From assembly GCA_963811585.1 (NCBI GenBank), contig CAWERR010000001.1, forward strand, positions 62,001-126,000: DNA of 64,000 nt, read 5' to 3'. Source of the DNA: JACDHG01 sp963811585 (GTDB taxonomy: Bacteria; Actinomycetota; Actinomycetes; Propionibacteriales; Nocardioidaceae). Positions within the stretch are counted from its first letter, which is position 1. Each line of letters begins with the position of its first letter. Position numbers and translations under genes: made by a program. Below the pieces are notes generated by a model. The model was not told the origin of the DNA. It saw nothing but the letters and a program-made list of their open reading frames with translations, and did no database searches. Of the stretch, positions 20,871 to 30,130 are shown one piece after another.

Positions 20871-21275
20871 ATGTTCCTCTCTTCGAAGCTTGCCATGGGG
20901 CTGGCCGGCCTGATCGCCGCCGGCGGGGCTCTCGTGGCAGGGTCGATGATTGACGACAACGAGCTTCCGAACATCGGTGACCCGATCGTGATGACCGACG
21001 ATGACGCGCCGGAGACCGGACCATCCGGTGAGGGAACGGGCCCTGGTGAGAAGGCCCGTGACGTCAATCGTCCAGGCGACGACCCCGACCGCGACGACAT
21101 GCGATCACCGCCGCGCGGTGGGGCCGATGATCGCCGTGACGACGGTGGTGGTGGAGGTGATGACGGAGGCGACGACGTCGACGTCGTCTACCCAGAGCCC
21201 GAGCCGGTCGACGATAATGACGACGATGACGATGACGATGACGGAGGCGACGACGACGGTCCGGGTGACGACTGA
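20871..21275 (+). CDS. Secreted Asp-rich low-complexity protein, function unknown
   Basis: A 134-residue protein with an N-terminal hydrophobic segment, SSKLAMGLAGLIAAGGALVAG, that is either a signal peptide or a membrane anchor. The remainder is extremely acidic and Gly-rich, with runs such as VDDNDDDDDDDDGGDDDGPGDD at the C terminus. No fold is recognisable; the tail would bind Ca2+ or other cations (inference). It is the first gene of a probable operon with the histidine kinase (38 bp downstream) and response regulator, so it may be the signal sensor, substrate or main output of that pair. Confidence 0.7.
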   Translation: MFLSSKLAMGLAGLIAAGGALVAGSMIDDNELPNIGDPIVMTDDDAPETGPSGEGTGPGEKARDVNRPGDDPDRDDMRSPPRGGADDRRDDGGGGGDDGGDDVDVVYPEPEPVDDNDDDDDDDDGGDDDGPGDD

Positions 21276-21313
21276 GCGTGGCTGTTGACGGGGTTGCTGT
21301 CTCGGAGCTTGTC

Positions 21314-22744
21314 ATGACCTGGCCGAAGACTCGACCCGCGCGCAGCCGTTCGTTTATGGCGATACCGGTACGCCTGCGGATCACGGTCGCCGTCGTGATC
21401 CTGACCGGACTCGCTCTGTCGGGAGCAGGCATCGCCGTCTATGCGCTCCAGGCGGATCGGCTCGACGACAACGTCACTTCCGCGATCACTCAGGAGATCG
21501 CCGAGTTCGAGCAGCTGAAGCAGGGCGGTGACGAGACGGGGACGCGCTACACCTCCACTGCGGCGCTGCTGAGGGACACCCTTCGAAGAAATGTCCCGAA
21601 CGAGGACGAGCTGATCTTGGGCTTCTGGGACGGTCAGATCAAGGAGAGCCTGCCGGGTGCTCACACGGAGCTGGCGAACGATCCCGATTTCGAGGAGCTG
21701 ATCGCAGAGATGGCAACCGACGGCGACATCCGCGAGGTGAACACCCGCTTCGGGGACGTGCGCGTGGCGGTCAAGCCGGTCGAGGGTCCCGACGGTCCTG
21801 GAGCCGCAGTGTTCGCGTACTTCATGGAAGACATCCGCGCCGATCTGCGCAGCCAGATGGAGACGTATGCCGTGGTGGCTGGAGTGGCACTGCTCGCGGT
21901 CGCGGGAGGCGCCTACCTGGTGGCCGGCCGCCTGCTCAAGCCAGTCCGATATCTGCGCGACACTGCTCGCGACATCACCCACTCCGACCTGTCTCGCCGG
22001 ATCACCGCAACCGGCAACGACGACCTCACCGACCTGACCCTGACCTTCAACGCCATGCTCGACCGTCTCGAGGGGGCGTTCTCCACGCAGCGTCAGTTCC
22101 TGGACGACGCGGGGCACGAGCTGAAGACGCCGATCACGATCGTCAGGGGGCACTTGGAGCTGATGCGGGAGGCCGACGCGTCCGAGGTGGCGGCCACCCG
22201 TGACCTCGTCCTCGAGGAGATGGATCGGATGGCGCGGCTGGTGGAGGAGCTGACCTTGCTGGCCAAGAGCCGGCGGCCGGACTTCCTGCGTCGTACCGAC
22301 ACAGACATCGCCGTCCTCACCGAGACACTGGTCAACAAGATGCGTGGACTTGCGCCCCGGCAGTGGCTCGTCGACGAGCAGGCTGACGGGACGGTCCGGG
22401 TTGACTCGCAGCGGATAACCCAGGCGGCACTCCAGCTGGCCAGCAACGCCGCAGCGCACACCCGTGGGAACGACGTGATCGCGCTCGGGACCCGGCTCGA
22501 CGAACGCGGCCTGGCGCTGTGGGTGCGTGACACCGGGACCGGAGTTGCGGCGGACGTGGACACCGACATCTTCGACCGGTTCACCCAAGGCACCCAGACG
22601 CGGCAAGGGAGCGGACTTGGCCTGGCCATCGTGCAGGCGATCGTGGAGGCGCACTCCGGTCATGTCGGAGTCGAGTCCGTCCCCGGCAAGGGAGCTACCT
22701 TCACGATGACCATCCCCACCAATGGAGCTGCCCGGTCATGGTGA
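21314..22744 (+). CDS. Two-component sensor histidine kinase
   Basis: Membrane sensor kinase. ATG 21314 after GGAG is preferred to GTG 21278. Two membrane segments (ITVAVVILTGLALSGAGIAVYAL and YAVVAGVALLAVAGGAYLVAG) flank an acidic extracellular domain of about 130 residues. A HAMP domain follows (RLLKPVRYLRDTARDI). The phospho-acceptor His is in FLDDAGHELKTPITIVRGH. The ATPase domain has QLASNAAAHT (N box), VRDTGTGVAADV (G1) and GSGLGLAIVQAIVEAH (G2). The stop TGA overlaps the response-regulator ATG at 22738, so the pair is translationally coupled. Confidence 0.92.
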   Translation: MTWPKTRPARSRSFMAIPVRLRITVAVVILTGLALSGAGIAVYALQADRLDDNVTSAITQEIAEFEQLKQGGDETGTRYTSTAALLRDTLRRNVPNEDELILGFWDGQIKESLPGAHTELANDPDFEELIAEMATDGDIREVNTRFGDVRVAVKPVEGPDGPGAAVFAYFMEDIRADLRSQMETYAVVAGVALLAVAGGAYLVAGRLLKPVRYLRDTARDITHSDLSRRITATGNDDLTDLTLTFNAMLDRLEGAFSTQRQFLDDAGHELKTPITIVRGHLELMREADASEVAATRDLVLEEMDRMARLVEELTLLAKSRRPDFLRRTDTDIAVLTETLVNKMRGLAPRQWLVDEQADGTVRVDSQRITQAALQLASNAAAHTRGNDVIALGTRLDERGLALWVRDTGTGVAADVDTDIFDRFTQGTQTRQGSGLGLAIVQAIVEAHSGHVGVESVPGKGATFTMTIPTNGAARSW

Positions 22745-23409
22745 AGCGGATTCTGATCGTCGAGGATGAGGTGCGGATCGCCTCGTTCGTCGAGAAGGGC
22801 CTGAAGGCCGAGGGCTACACACCGACCGTCGTCGCGGACGGTGTCACCGGGCTCGACTACGCGCTGACAGGCCAGTTCGACCTGGCGATCCTCGACATTG
22901 GCCTGCCTGACATGGACGGCTTCACCGTCCTGAAACGGATGCGTGAGTCGGGCAGCGCCATGCCCGTGATCGTGCTGACGGCCCGTGACTCCGTCACCGA
23001 CACGGTGCGTGGACTCGAGGGCGGCGCCGACGACTACATGCCGAAGCCATTCCGATTCGCCGAGCTGCTTGCCCGGGTCCGGCTCCGGCTACGCGAGCGC
23101 CCCACGACCGGCGACGAGCCGGCGGTCCTCGAGCGTGGGAACGTGCGTCTCGACCTGATCCGGCGCGAGGCCACGGTCGGAGGTCGCTCTGTCGAGCTCT
23201 CGGCCCGGGAGTTCCTCCTGGCCGAGATGTTCCTTCGGCATCCCGGGCAGGTGCTCTCGCGAGAGCAGCTGCTGTCCCACGTCTGGGGCTACGAGTTCGA
23301 CCCAGGCTCGAACGTCGTGGACGTGTATGTCGGCTACCTGCGCAAGAAGCTCGGCGCTGACGTGATCACGACGCTGCGCGGCATGGGTTACCGCTTCGAC
23401 ATCGGGTGA
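22738..23409 (+). CDS. OmpR-family response regulator
   Basis: DNA-binding regulator of 223 residues paired with the preceding kinase. The receiver domain starts ILIVEDEVRIASFVEKGL, with the phospho-acceptor Asp in LAILDIGLPDMDG, conserved Thr in VIVLTARDSV and Lys in YMPKPF. The winged-helix domain has LSAREFLLAEMFLRHPGQVLSREQLLSHVWGYEFDPGSNVVDVYVGYLRKKL, the OmpR/PhoB recognition region. Regulators of this type bind tandem direct repeats; candidate repeats are at 24803-24850. It ends 4 bp from the convergent kinase gene. Confidence 0.93.
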   Translation: MVKRILIVEDEVRIASFVEKGLKAEGYTPTVVADGVTGLDYALTGQFDLAILDIGLPDMDGFTVLKRMRESGSAMPVIVLTARDSVTDTVRGLEGGADDYMPKPFRFAELLARVRLRLRERPTTGDEPAVLERGNVRLDLIRREATVGGRSVELSAREFLLAEMFLRHPGQVLSREQLLSHVWGYEFDPGSNVVDVYVGYLRKKLGADVITTLRGMGYRFDIG

Positions 23410-23413
23410 CGGG

Positions 23414-24301
23414 TCAGCGCACTGCGGAGATCTTGAAGCCCGCCAGCCGCGGTCGCGGCATCGCGTCCAGCACCGGTGCGATCATCTCTGCGAGCTCCGC
23501 CGCTGCCGGCCGGTCGGCTGGGTCCGGGTTGAGGCAGGCGAGGATCGGCTTCGCGACGTCATCGGGCACGAAGTCGGGCATGGCGTACGGCGCTTCGACG
23601 AGCTGCGGCCACACCGCCTCAGGCGACGCATCGTCATGCCTCGAGCCACCGTCGAACGCCCGGTAGCCGGTGATCGCGTGGAACAGCGTGGCACCGATGC
23701 CCCACATGTCCGAGGCATGGCTGGGCCGATGCGGCTGCCCGGGAAGGGCCTGCTCCGGCGCCATGTAGGCGTCAGTGCCCAGCGGGTCGATCAGCTCGGC
23801 GGCCGCGCGGCTGCTACGGGCGATGCTCAAGTCGATGAGGCGGGCAGGGGCGCCCATGATGATGTTGCTCGGCTTGATGTCCAGATGCACCACGTCGAGG
23901 TTGCTCAGGTAGTGCGCAGCCGAGCAGAGCTCGATGGCTAGCGGCAGCACCTGCTGGATGGGCAGGTTTCCGTTCTTCCGGATGAGGGTGGACAGCCGGG
24001 GGCCGTCGAGGTTCTCGAGCACGACGAGGGGGCGCTCGCCGTTGAGATCGGCATGGAAGCCCCGCACGATCACGGGATGGTTCACGAGCCCGAGCACGTC
24101 GACCTCACGTTCGAGGCCGCGCACTGTCGACGGGTCGTCGACCTTGTCTGGACGGACGATCTTCACCACGACGGGGGCGTACCGGTGTTCGTCGAACGCC
24201 AGGTAGGCCTCGTAGGACGAGCCGCCCCCGAGCAGCCGCTGAGCGGCCAGCCCGGGAGCGATCTCGTCACCTTCGTGGAAGTTCCACGACGACGTACTCA
24301 T
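23414..24301 (-). CDS. Soluble Ser/Thr protein kinase with DLS in place of DFG
   Basis: Hanks-type kinase of 295 residues with no membrane segment or sensor domain. Start ATG 24301 lies 1 bp after the upstream gene's stop. Visible: Gly-rich loop LLGGGSSYEAY (23-33), Lys47 in VVVKIV, Glu65 in LEREVDVL, catalytic loop VHLDIKPSN with Asp141, DLS instead of DFG at 157-159, and APE at 181-183. His-Leu-Asp replaces the usual His-Arg-Asp, so it is a non-RD kinase probably not controlled by activation-loop phosphorylation. All catalytic residues are present. It is the second gene of a minus-strand operon facing the two-component operon. Confidence 0.88.
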   Translation of the reverse strand: MSTSSWNFHEGDEIAPGLAAQRLLGGGSSYEAYLAFDEHRYAPVVVKIVRPDKVDDPSTVRGLEREVDVLGLVNHPVIVRGFHADLNGERPLVVLENLDGPRLSTLIRKNGNLPIQQVLPLAIELCSAAHYLSNLDVVHLDIKPSNIIMGAPARLIDLSIARSSRAAAELIDPLGTDAYMAPEQALPGQPHRPSHASDMWGIGATLFHAITGYRAFDGGSRHDDASPEAVWPQLVEAPYAMPDFVPDDVAKPILACLNPDPADRPAAAELAEMIAPVLDAMPRPRLAGFKISAVR

Positions 24302-24302
24302 G

Positions 24303-24707
24303 TCAGCGGCGACCACGGGTGTCGTTGCGGCTGCCGTCGTTCGTCAGGAAGCGGCTGAAGTCGCGGGTGCGGTCGCCGCCATCCCGGGTCCAGTCGCGGG
24401 TCTTGTCGCCGCGGCTCCGGTCGCGGTCACGCGACACGGCGGTGTGCGCGCTCCCGGTGGCGTCGTTCGAGTTGCCGGTGCGGGAGAACGTCTGGTTGCC
24501 GGTCCCAGTGCCGGTGTTGGTGTTGTCCTTTGCGTCGTTGTCGTCGTCGTCCTCGACAGCGAGGACCATCGAGCTGAGCTCGCGCTTGTTGAGGAACATG
24601 TCCTTGCTGTCGACAGCGCCTGTTGCGGCGCCGGCGCCGACCGAGGCGATACCGACTCCGACCAAGCCGGCAAGTCCGGTGACTCCTGTGCGGATGATTC
24701 TGTTCAC
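24303..24707 (-). CDS. Secreted charged low-complexity protein, function unknown
   Basis: A 134-residue protein starting at GTG 24707 after AGGAG. The signal peptide is TGVTGLAGLVGVGIASVGAGAATGA. The mature part starts with an ordered stretch, DSKDMFLNKRELSSMVLAVE, then DDDDND, a Thr/Gly/Asn-rich linker (NTNTGTGTGNQTFSRTGN) and an Arg/Asp tail with RDRDRSRGDKTRDWTRDGGDRTRDFSRF repeats built on TRD. I do not recognise the family. It is the first gene of the operon with the kinase; its Ser/Thr-rich tail could be a substrate only if the tail meets the cytoplasm, which the signal peptide argues against. Confidence 0.65.
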   Translation of the reverse strand: MNRIIRTGVTGLAGLVGVGIASVGAGAATGAVDSKDMFLNKRELSSMVLAVEDDDDNDAKDNTNTGTGTGNQTFSRTGNSNDATGSAHTAVSRDRDRSRGDKTRDWTRDGGDRTRDFSRFLTNDGSRNDTRGRR

Positions 24708-24802
24708 GGGTTCTTCTCCTGTTCGTTGAGAGCCGGGATGGCTCTACGGGTTCGACCAAGAGAACTGTTGCTGGCGCGGGTGAGCCCACCATGAGGACTT
24801 TC

Positions 24803-24850
24803 TGAGAGCCCTCTCATGGTCTGAGAAACCTCTCATCCACAGAGTGAGAG
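24803..24850. promoter_or_regulatory. Direct repeats in the divergent promoter, putative response-regulator sites
   Basis: Two 15-bp repeats, TGAGAGCCCTCTCAT (24803-24817) and TGAGAAACCTCTCAT (24822-24836), then a half copy TGAGAG at 24845. Each unit is also an imperfect palindrome. They lie 96-144 bp upstream of the charged-protein gene (24707, minus) and just before the GNAT gene. OmpR-type regulators favour such tandem sites. Confidence 0.5.
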
Positions 24851-24872
24851 CGGCCCGACTAGCGTGGGGGCG

Positions 24873-25338
24873 GTGTTCAGGACGGGCGGCAGTGACGACC
24901 TCGAGAGCCTGGTCTCGCTCGAGCGGGAGGCGTCGTCGGCGGCGTTGCACCACATCTTCGGTGTGATATCCCGTTTCCCGTTGACGACGTGCGCGCCAGG
25001 TGGGGCTCTGCTGCTCGCCGAAGGGTCCTCGACCGTCCTGATCGACGAGGACGAGGGCGTGATGGTGGGTTATGCCGCCTACGGGGACGGGTGGCTGCAC
25101 CACTTCGCGGTCACCCCTCGACTCTGGGGCACCGGTCGGGCGATGAGAAATGCACGACGAGGTGCTGACGCGGGCGGCAGCGGGAGACGCTCCGACGACA
25201 TACCTGTGGGTGCTCGTCGAGAACCATCGCGCCCAGGCGTTCTACACCCGGATGGGGTGGCATGACAGTGGAGTGCGCGAGCCAGAGGTGTTCGCGCCGT
25301 ACCCGGTAAAGATGCGGATGGACCGCGGCTGTCCGTAA
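24873..25338 (+). CDS. GNAT family N-acetyltransferase, one frameshift
   Basis: Acetyl-CoA-dependent N-acyltransferase. The N-terminal half (DLESLVSLEREASSAALHHIFG, GYAAYGDGWLHHFAVTPRLWGTG) gives beta-strands 4-5, and the C-terminal half has TYLWVLVENHRAQAFYTRMGWHDSGV, a typical GNAT end. A single indel near 25140, after WGTGRAM, separates the halves; the acetyl-CoA loop is damaged there. The start is GTG 24873 or 24864. The substrate is unknown. This gene opens the second frame-broken block. Confidence 0.75.
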
Positions 25339-25425
25339 TCGCCTTCGGTGGGCCGGTAAACGTTGCTCTAGGATTGTGTGTTCACCTAGATACTCCGGGG
25401 GGAGGTCGTCCTGTCAGCTAGCACA

Positions 25426-27654
25426 GTGTCTGAACGTCGATCCCGCGCGCCACCGACCACGTCGTCGAGCAGGAGATCAAGCACGAGCAGGCAGTCGTAG
25501 ACCGCATCTACGCGCGGCTCGAGGCAGCCACCCAGTCGGCGAGGGCCCTGGAAGAAGGACGGGCATGCCCGCGCCCGCCTCGGCAACGAAGGCGGTCTCG
25601 TCGAGCGCGACGCCATCGTCTTCCAGGCCGCCCAGCGAATCGCCAGCCTCAACGCTGCCCACGAAGGCCTGGTGTTCGGTCGACTTGACCATCGCGATGC
25701 TCCGACCCGTTATATCGGTCGACTCGGGCTCCGCGACGCAGACCGCGATGTGCTGCTCGTCGACTGGCGTGCACCGGCAGCCGCGGTCTTCTACCAGGCG
25801 ACGGCCCAGGATCCGGCTGGGGTCGTCCGGCGCCGAGTGTTGAAGTCGGCGTTCGATCAGGTCATCGGCGTGGAGGACGACCTCCTCGACGCAGAGCACG
25901 CCCCCGACGACATGGTCATCGTCGGTGAAGGCGCCCTGCTGGCTGCGCTGGCCAAGTCGCGCGACCGCACGATGCACTCGGTGGTCGCTACCATCCAGCG
26001 TGAGCAGGACGACGCCATCCGCTCTCCCCACAAAGGGGTCACGACAATCTCCGGCGGCCCCGGCACCGGCAAGACGGTCGTCGCGCTGCACCGTGCGGCG
26101 TACCTGCTCTATACCGATCGCCGACGCTACGAAGGCGGCGGAGTCCTCGTCGTCGGGCCCAACGCCGTGTTCATGGCCTACATCGAACGCGTGCTGCCAT
26201 CCCTTGGAGAAACGAGTGTCTCGCTGCGCGCTCTCGGCGACATCGTCGACGGGATCAGCACGAGCCACCACGACATCGCGCGGGTCGCACAGATCAAGGG
26301 CTCGGCTCGGATGCGGCGGACCTGGCCAGGACGGCGCGCGGGCCGGTGCCTGGAGCCCCGACGTCGTTCCGAATCTTCTACCGCGATGACGTCCTGACCC
26401 TCGACGAGTCCGCAGCTACGTGGCTTGCGCCGTGACCTGCTCAACCACTGGCACCGCCGCAACCGTGCGTTGCCGCACGTTGCCGATGCCCTTGTCGACG
26501 TGCTCTGGAGCGGGGTCGGCGGCGAACGCGCGCTCGCACGAGGCAAGAACGACTTCGCCCACACCATGCTCGGCGACGACACGTTCCTTGCGTTCGTGCA
26601 GGCGTGGTGGCCCGCCGTCGACGCCGTCGACGTGCTCGGGTGGTTGAGACGACCGTGACCGGCTTCGCGACGATGCTGCCGGAGCCCTGACCACCACCGA
26701 GCTCGACGACCTTGTCGAGTCGCTGGGAGCTGGCGAGTTCAGCGTCGAGGACATCCCACTGCTCGACGAGCTTCGCTATCTCGTGGGCGAGCGTCCAGCG
26801 CCGGAGGCGGAAGCCGACCCGTTGGCCGACCTTTACGACGAGACGGTGCCGGAGCTCCTCACCACCGAAGATCGCCGAGGCGCGTACTTCGTCGAGTCGA
26901 GGCCGGGCCAGCGCCCAACCGCTTCGATCGAGGACGACAGCTACGCCCACGTCCTCGTCGACGAAGCCCAGGACCTGTCCCCGATGCAATGGCGGATGAT
27001 CGGCCGACGTGGCCGTCACGCCAGCTGGACGATCGTCGGCGATGCTGCCCAAAGCTCCTGGCCGCTGACCGATGAAGCGGCCAGCGCCCGCGACGAAGCG
27101 CTGGTGGGCAAGGAGATGCACGGGTTCCGGCTGTCGACCAACTACCGCAACTGCGCAGGAGATCTACGAGCTGGCGGCTGAAGTGGCCCGTGCCCACATC
27201 CCGGACGCCGACCTGCCGACGGCAGCCGTGGTCACCGGCGTCGAGCCGACCATCCATGGAGGTGACGGCCCCCGAGTTGCCGCACGGAGGTGGCCGCGGC
27301 GGTCGTCCGCCTGCAACACCAGGTCGACGGCACTGTGGGGGATCGTGGTTCCGGTCGGACGGCCGAGACGAGGCGAGGGCTTGGCTCGGTGACCGCGATG
27401 CCGAACGCATCCCGGTGCTCGAGGCGCTCGACACCAAGGGCCTCGAGTTCGACGCAATCGTGGTGGTGCAGCCCGACGAGATCGTCGCCGAGTCAGACGT
27501 TGGAGTCCGGACGTTGTACGTCGTCATCACGCGAGCCACGAACGCGTCTCGAGCTCGTGGGTGTTACATCACGACTGGCGTCCCTGATCGGCGGCGGCTC
27601 CCGACTTCGCCGAGTTGTTACGCTGCGATTTCCTTCCACGACGTTGGCCTGTGA
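25426..27654 (+). CDS. helD: HelD-like UvrD/Rep-superfamily helicase (RNA polymerase-associated), frame-shifted
   Basis: SF1 ATPase of the actinobacterial HelD type, which removes or recycles stalled RNA polymerase; some homologues (HelR) confer rifamycin tolerance. The N-terminal coiled-coil region reads VEQEIKHEQAVVDRIYARLEAATQSA. Next are RIGRLGL-type sequence (YIGRLGLRDADRDVLLVDWRAPAAAVFYQAT), Walker A SGGPGTGKTVVALHRAAYLL, Walker B HVLVDEAQDLSPMQWRMIGRR, TIVGDAAQSSWP, LSTNYRN, and the C-terminal motifs LEALDTKGLEFDAIVVVQP and LYVVITRATNAL. The order and lack of a UvrD-style 2B domain fit HelD. At least nine indels break it; start and stop are approximate. Confidence 0.82.
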
Positions 27655-27668
27655 ACGGCGATGAACCC

Positions 27669-29547
27669 ATGAACCTGCACGACGAGCTCTCGCGGTCGTC
27701 GGCGTTCGCGTTGATCCGGTTCGAGGGCTCCGACTCGGTGACGGTGCTGCGTGGGGAGGCGTGAGGAGCACAACCTGCTCTCCGACATACCGCTCGTCAC
27801 TGGAGAACCAGGAGCCGGCGCGTGCCTCGACCGGCTTGCACTCATACCCTTCCGGCAGATTCGCGAGCGTGGTTTTGCCGCACACGACGACGAGACTCCG
27901 CTTGCCAGCATCGCGATCGAGCATCGCGACCAGATCGCCGTCGCCGACCTGCTCCCGATGCTGCCCGAGCTCGAGATCGCCACGGTCGGCGAGCGGGGCT
28001 TCGACATCGACGACGACGTGTATGCCGCCATGGTGGCGACGATCCTCCGCGAGGAGATCGGGAAGGGCGAGGGCGCGAACCTCGTCATCGGCCGCAGCTA
28101 TCGGGCCACCCTCGAGCGTTGGGACCTGCGGCACGCCCTCAGCGTCTTCCGCCGACTGCTCGCGGACGAACGCGGCGCCTACTGGACGTTCCTGGTCTTC
28201 ACCGGGGAGCGCTACCTGGTCGGTGCGAGCCCCGAACGCCACATCAGTGTCGATGCCGATGCCGTGCGGATGAACCCGATCAGCGGGACGTTCCGCGTGG
28301 CCGGCGGGGACGACGCGGTCGAGCGGCGTACGCGGCTGCTCGAGTTCCTGCGTGACGAGAAGGAAATCTATGAGCTCTTCATGGTGGTCGACGAGGAGCT
28401 CAAGATGATGTGTGACATCTGCAGCCGCGGAGGGCAGATCCTCGGGCCCTACCTGAAGCCGATGACACACCTCATCCACACGGAGTACGTGCTCGAAGGG
28501 CAGACGACGAAGGATGTGCGTGAGGTGTTGCGCGACTCCATGTTCGCTGCCACGGTCACCGGCAGCCCGGTCGAGAACGCCTGTCGGCTGATCGCCGAGT
28601 ACGAGCGAGAAGGTCGCGGCTACTACGGAGCCGTGATGGCGTTGTTCGGGCGGGACCAGTCGGGTGCCCCGACGCTGGATGCGCCGATCCTCTTACGTAC
28701 AGCCGATGTGAGCGTCGACGGCGAGCTTCGGGTGACGGCTGGCGCGACCCTCGTCCGCGACTCCGACCCCGACTACGAGGTTGCGGAGACCCACGCCAAG
28801 GCCGGCGGGATCCTGCGTGCGTTTGGACTCGTGCCGGCGCCGCTCACGTCGGCTGACGAGATCGCCGAACTTGCCGCGGACCCCGAGGTGGTGGCGAGAC
28901 TCGACGACCGCAACACACGGCTGAGCCGCTTCTGGCTCAACGACCAGTCCGATGCAGTGCGCTCGTCCGAGCTGGCCGGCAAGCACGTCGTCGTGCTCGA
29001 CGGCGAAGACGACTTCGTGACGATGTTGTGTCATGTACTCGCTGTGCTCGGCATGACCAGCGAGACGCTGCGCCACCATGACTACTTTCCAGGCGCGTTC
29101 GACACAGCCCACCTGGTGGTCGTCGGCCCAGGTCCTGGCGACCCACGCGACCGCGACGATCCGAAGATCAAGGCCGTCCGTGCTGCCGTTGACGACCTGC
29201 TCCATGACCAGAAGCCGTTCCTGGCGGTGTGTCTGGGGCACCAGGTGCTGTGCGGCGCACTCGGATTCGAGCTTGCCTACAAGGACATCGTGTTCCAGGG
29301 CACTCAGACGCCTGTGACGATTCTTGGCCGAGAGGAGCGGGTGGGTTTCTACAACACGTTCGTTGCACGGTCGGTGTCCGGTCCACTCCCCGACGACGTA
29401 CGCATCGATGCAGATCCCGAGTCAGGCGACATTCATCTGATCACCGGACCGCACTACCGCGGTGTGCAGTTCCACGCCGAGTCGATCCTGACGGAGCATG
29501 GCTTCGACTTGATCCGTGAGCTGATGCTCGGCCTCGTCGAGCTGTGA
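27669..29547 (+). CDS. PhzE-like fused anthranilate/ADIC synthase (chorismate-binding + glutamine amidotransferase)
   Basis: Single polypeptide with a chorismate-binding domain (about residues 30-430) and a C-terminal class I glutamine amidotransferase (about 440-625). The chorismate part has LVIGRSYRATLE, YLVGASPERHISVD, NPISGTFR, LFMVVDEELKMMCDIC and GSPVENACRLIAEYE. NPISGT contrasts with PIKGT in the nearby PabB. The amidotransferase has the nucleophile in FLAVCLGHQVLCG and catalytic His in GVQFHAESI. ATG 27669 gives MNLHDELSRSSAFALIRFEG; one inserted base near 27762 breaks the frame, after which the reading is clean. It resembles PhzE and actinobacterial anthranilate synthase family proteins; whether it releases anthranilate or 2-amino-2-deoxyisochorismate cannot be told. 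Confidence 0.83.
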
Positions 29548-29554
29548 GGCCGCG

Positions 29555-30130
29555 ATGACGCGGGTCCTGGTCATCGACCACCACGACTCCTACACCTACA
29601 ATCTGGTGCACCTCATCGCGGCTGTCACCGGGACACTGCCTGACGTTGTGCAGCACGACGACCCGGCGCAGGCGGCTGCCTGGCGCGTCGGCTACAGCCA
29701 CCTGGTGCTGTCGCCGGGGCCAGGGACAGTCAACGACCCCGGTGACTTCGTCGTAGGTCGAGCCGTCCTGGCCGAGGCGGCGGTGCCGGTGCTCGGCGTT
29801 TGTCTTGGCATGCAAGGGATCGTGGCAGAGATGGGCGGCCGGGTGGAGGTGGTGGAACCCGCGCACGGTGAGGTGGCACAGGTTGCCCACACCGGCACCG
29901 GCATCTTCGCCAAGTTGCCCCAGGGGTTCGACGCGGTTCGCTATCACTCGCTCGCTGCCGTCGCGATCCCGTCTGAGCTCGAGCTGACGGCATGGTGCGA
30001 CGGCCCCGAGGGACGGGTGGCGATGGGGGTGGCGCATCGACGTCGTCCGTTGGTGGGAGTGCAGTTCCATCCCGAGTCGGTGCTGACCGTCGGCGGTCGG
30101 CAGCTGATCGAGAACTTCCTCGGCGCATGA
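29555..30130 (+). CDS. pabA: Aminodeoxychorismate/anthranilate synthase component II
   Basis: Glutamine amidotransferase subunit of 191 residues supplying ammonia to the chorismate enzyme. Class I triad elements: nucleophile Cys in VLGVCLGMQGIVAEMGG, with His and Glu in VGVQFHPESVLT. It starts DHHDSYTYNLVHLI and has LVLSPGPGTVNDPGDF, both typical of TrpG/PabA. It begins 8 bp after the PhzE-like gene and overlaps the pabB ATG by 4 bp, so its main partner is probably PabB for folate p-aminobenzoate. Confidence 0.88.
   Translation: MTRVLVIDHHDSYTYNLVHLIAAVTGTLPDVVQHDDPAQAAAWRVGYSHLVLSPGPGTVNDPGDFVVGRAVLAEAAVPVLGVCLGMQGIVAEMGGRVEVVEPAHGEVAQVAHTGTGIFAKLPQGFDAVRYHSLAAVAIPSELELTAWCDGPEGRVAMGVAHRRRPLVGVQFHPESVLTVGGRQLIENFLGA

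Noticed and set aside
21188..22663. A 491-codon minus-strand open frame opposite the histidine kinase
   Set aside because: The plus strand has full HAMP, HisKA and ATPase motifs; the antisense translation has none.
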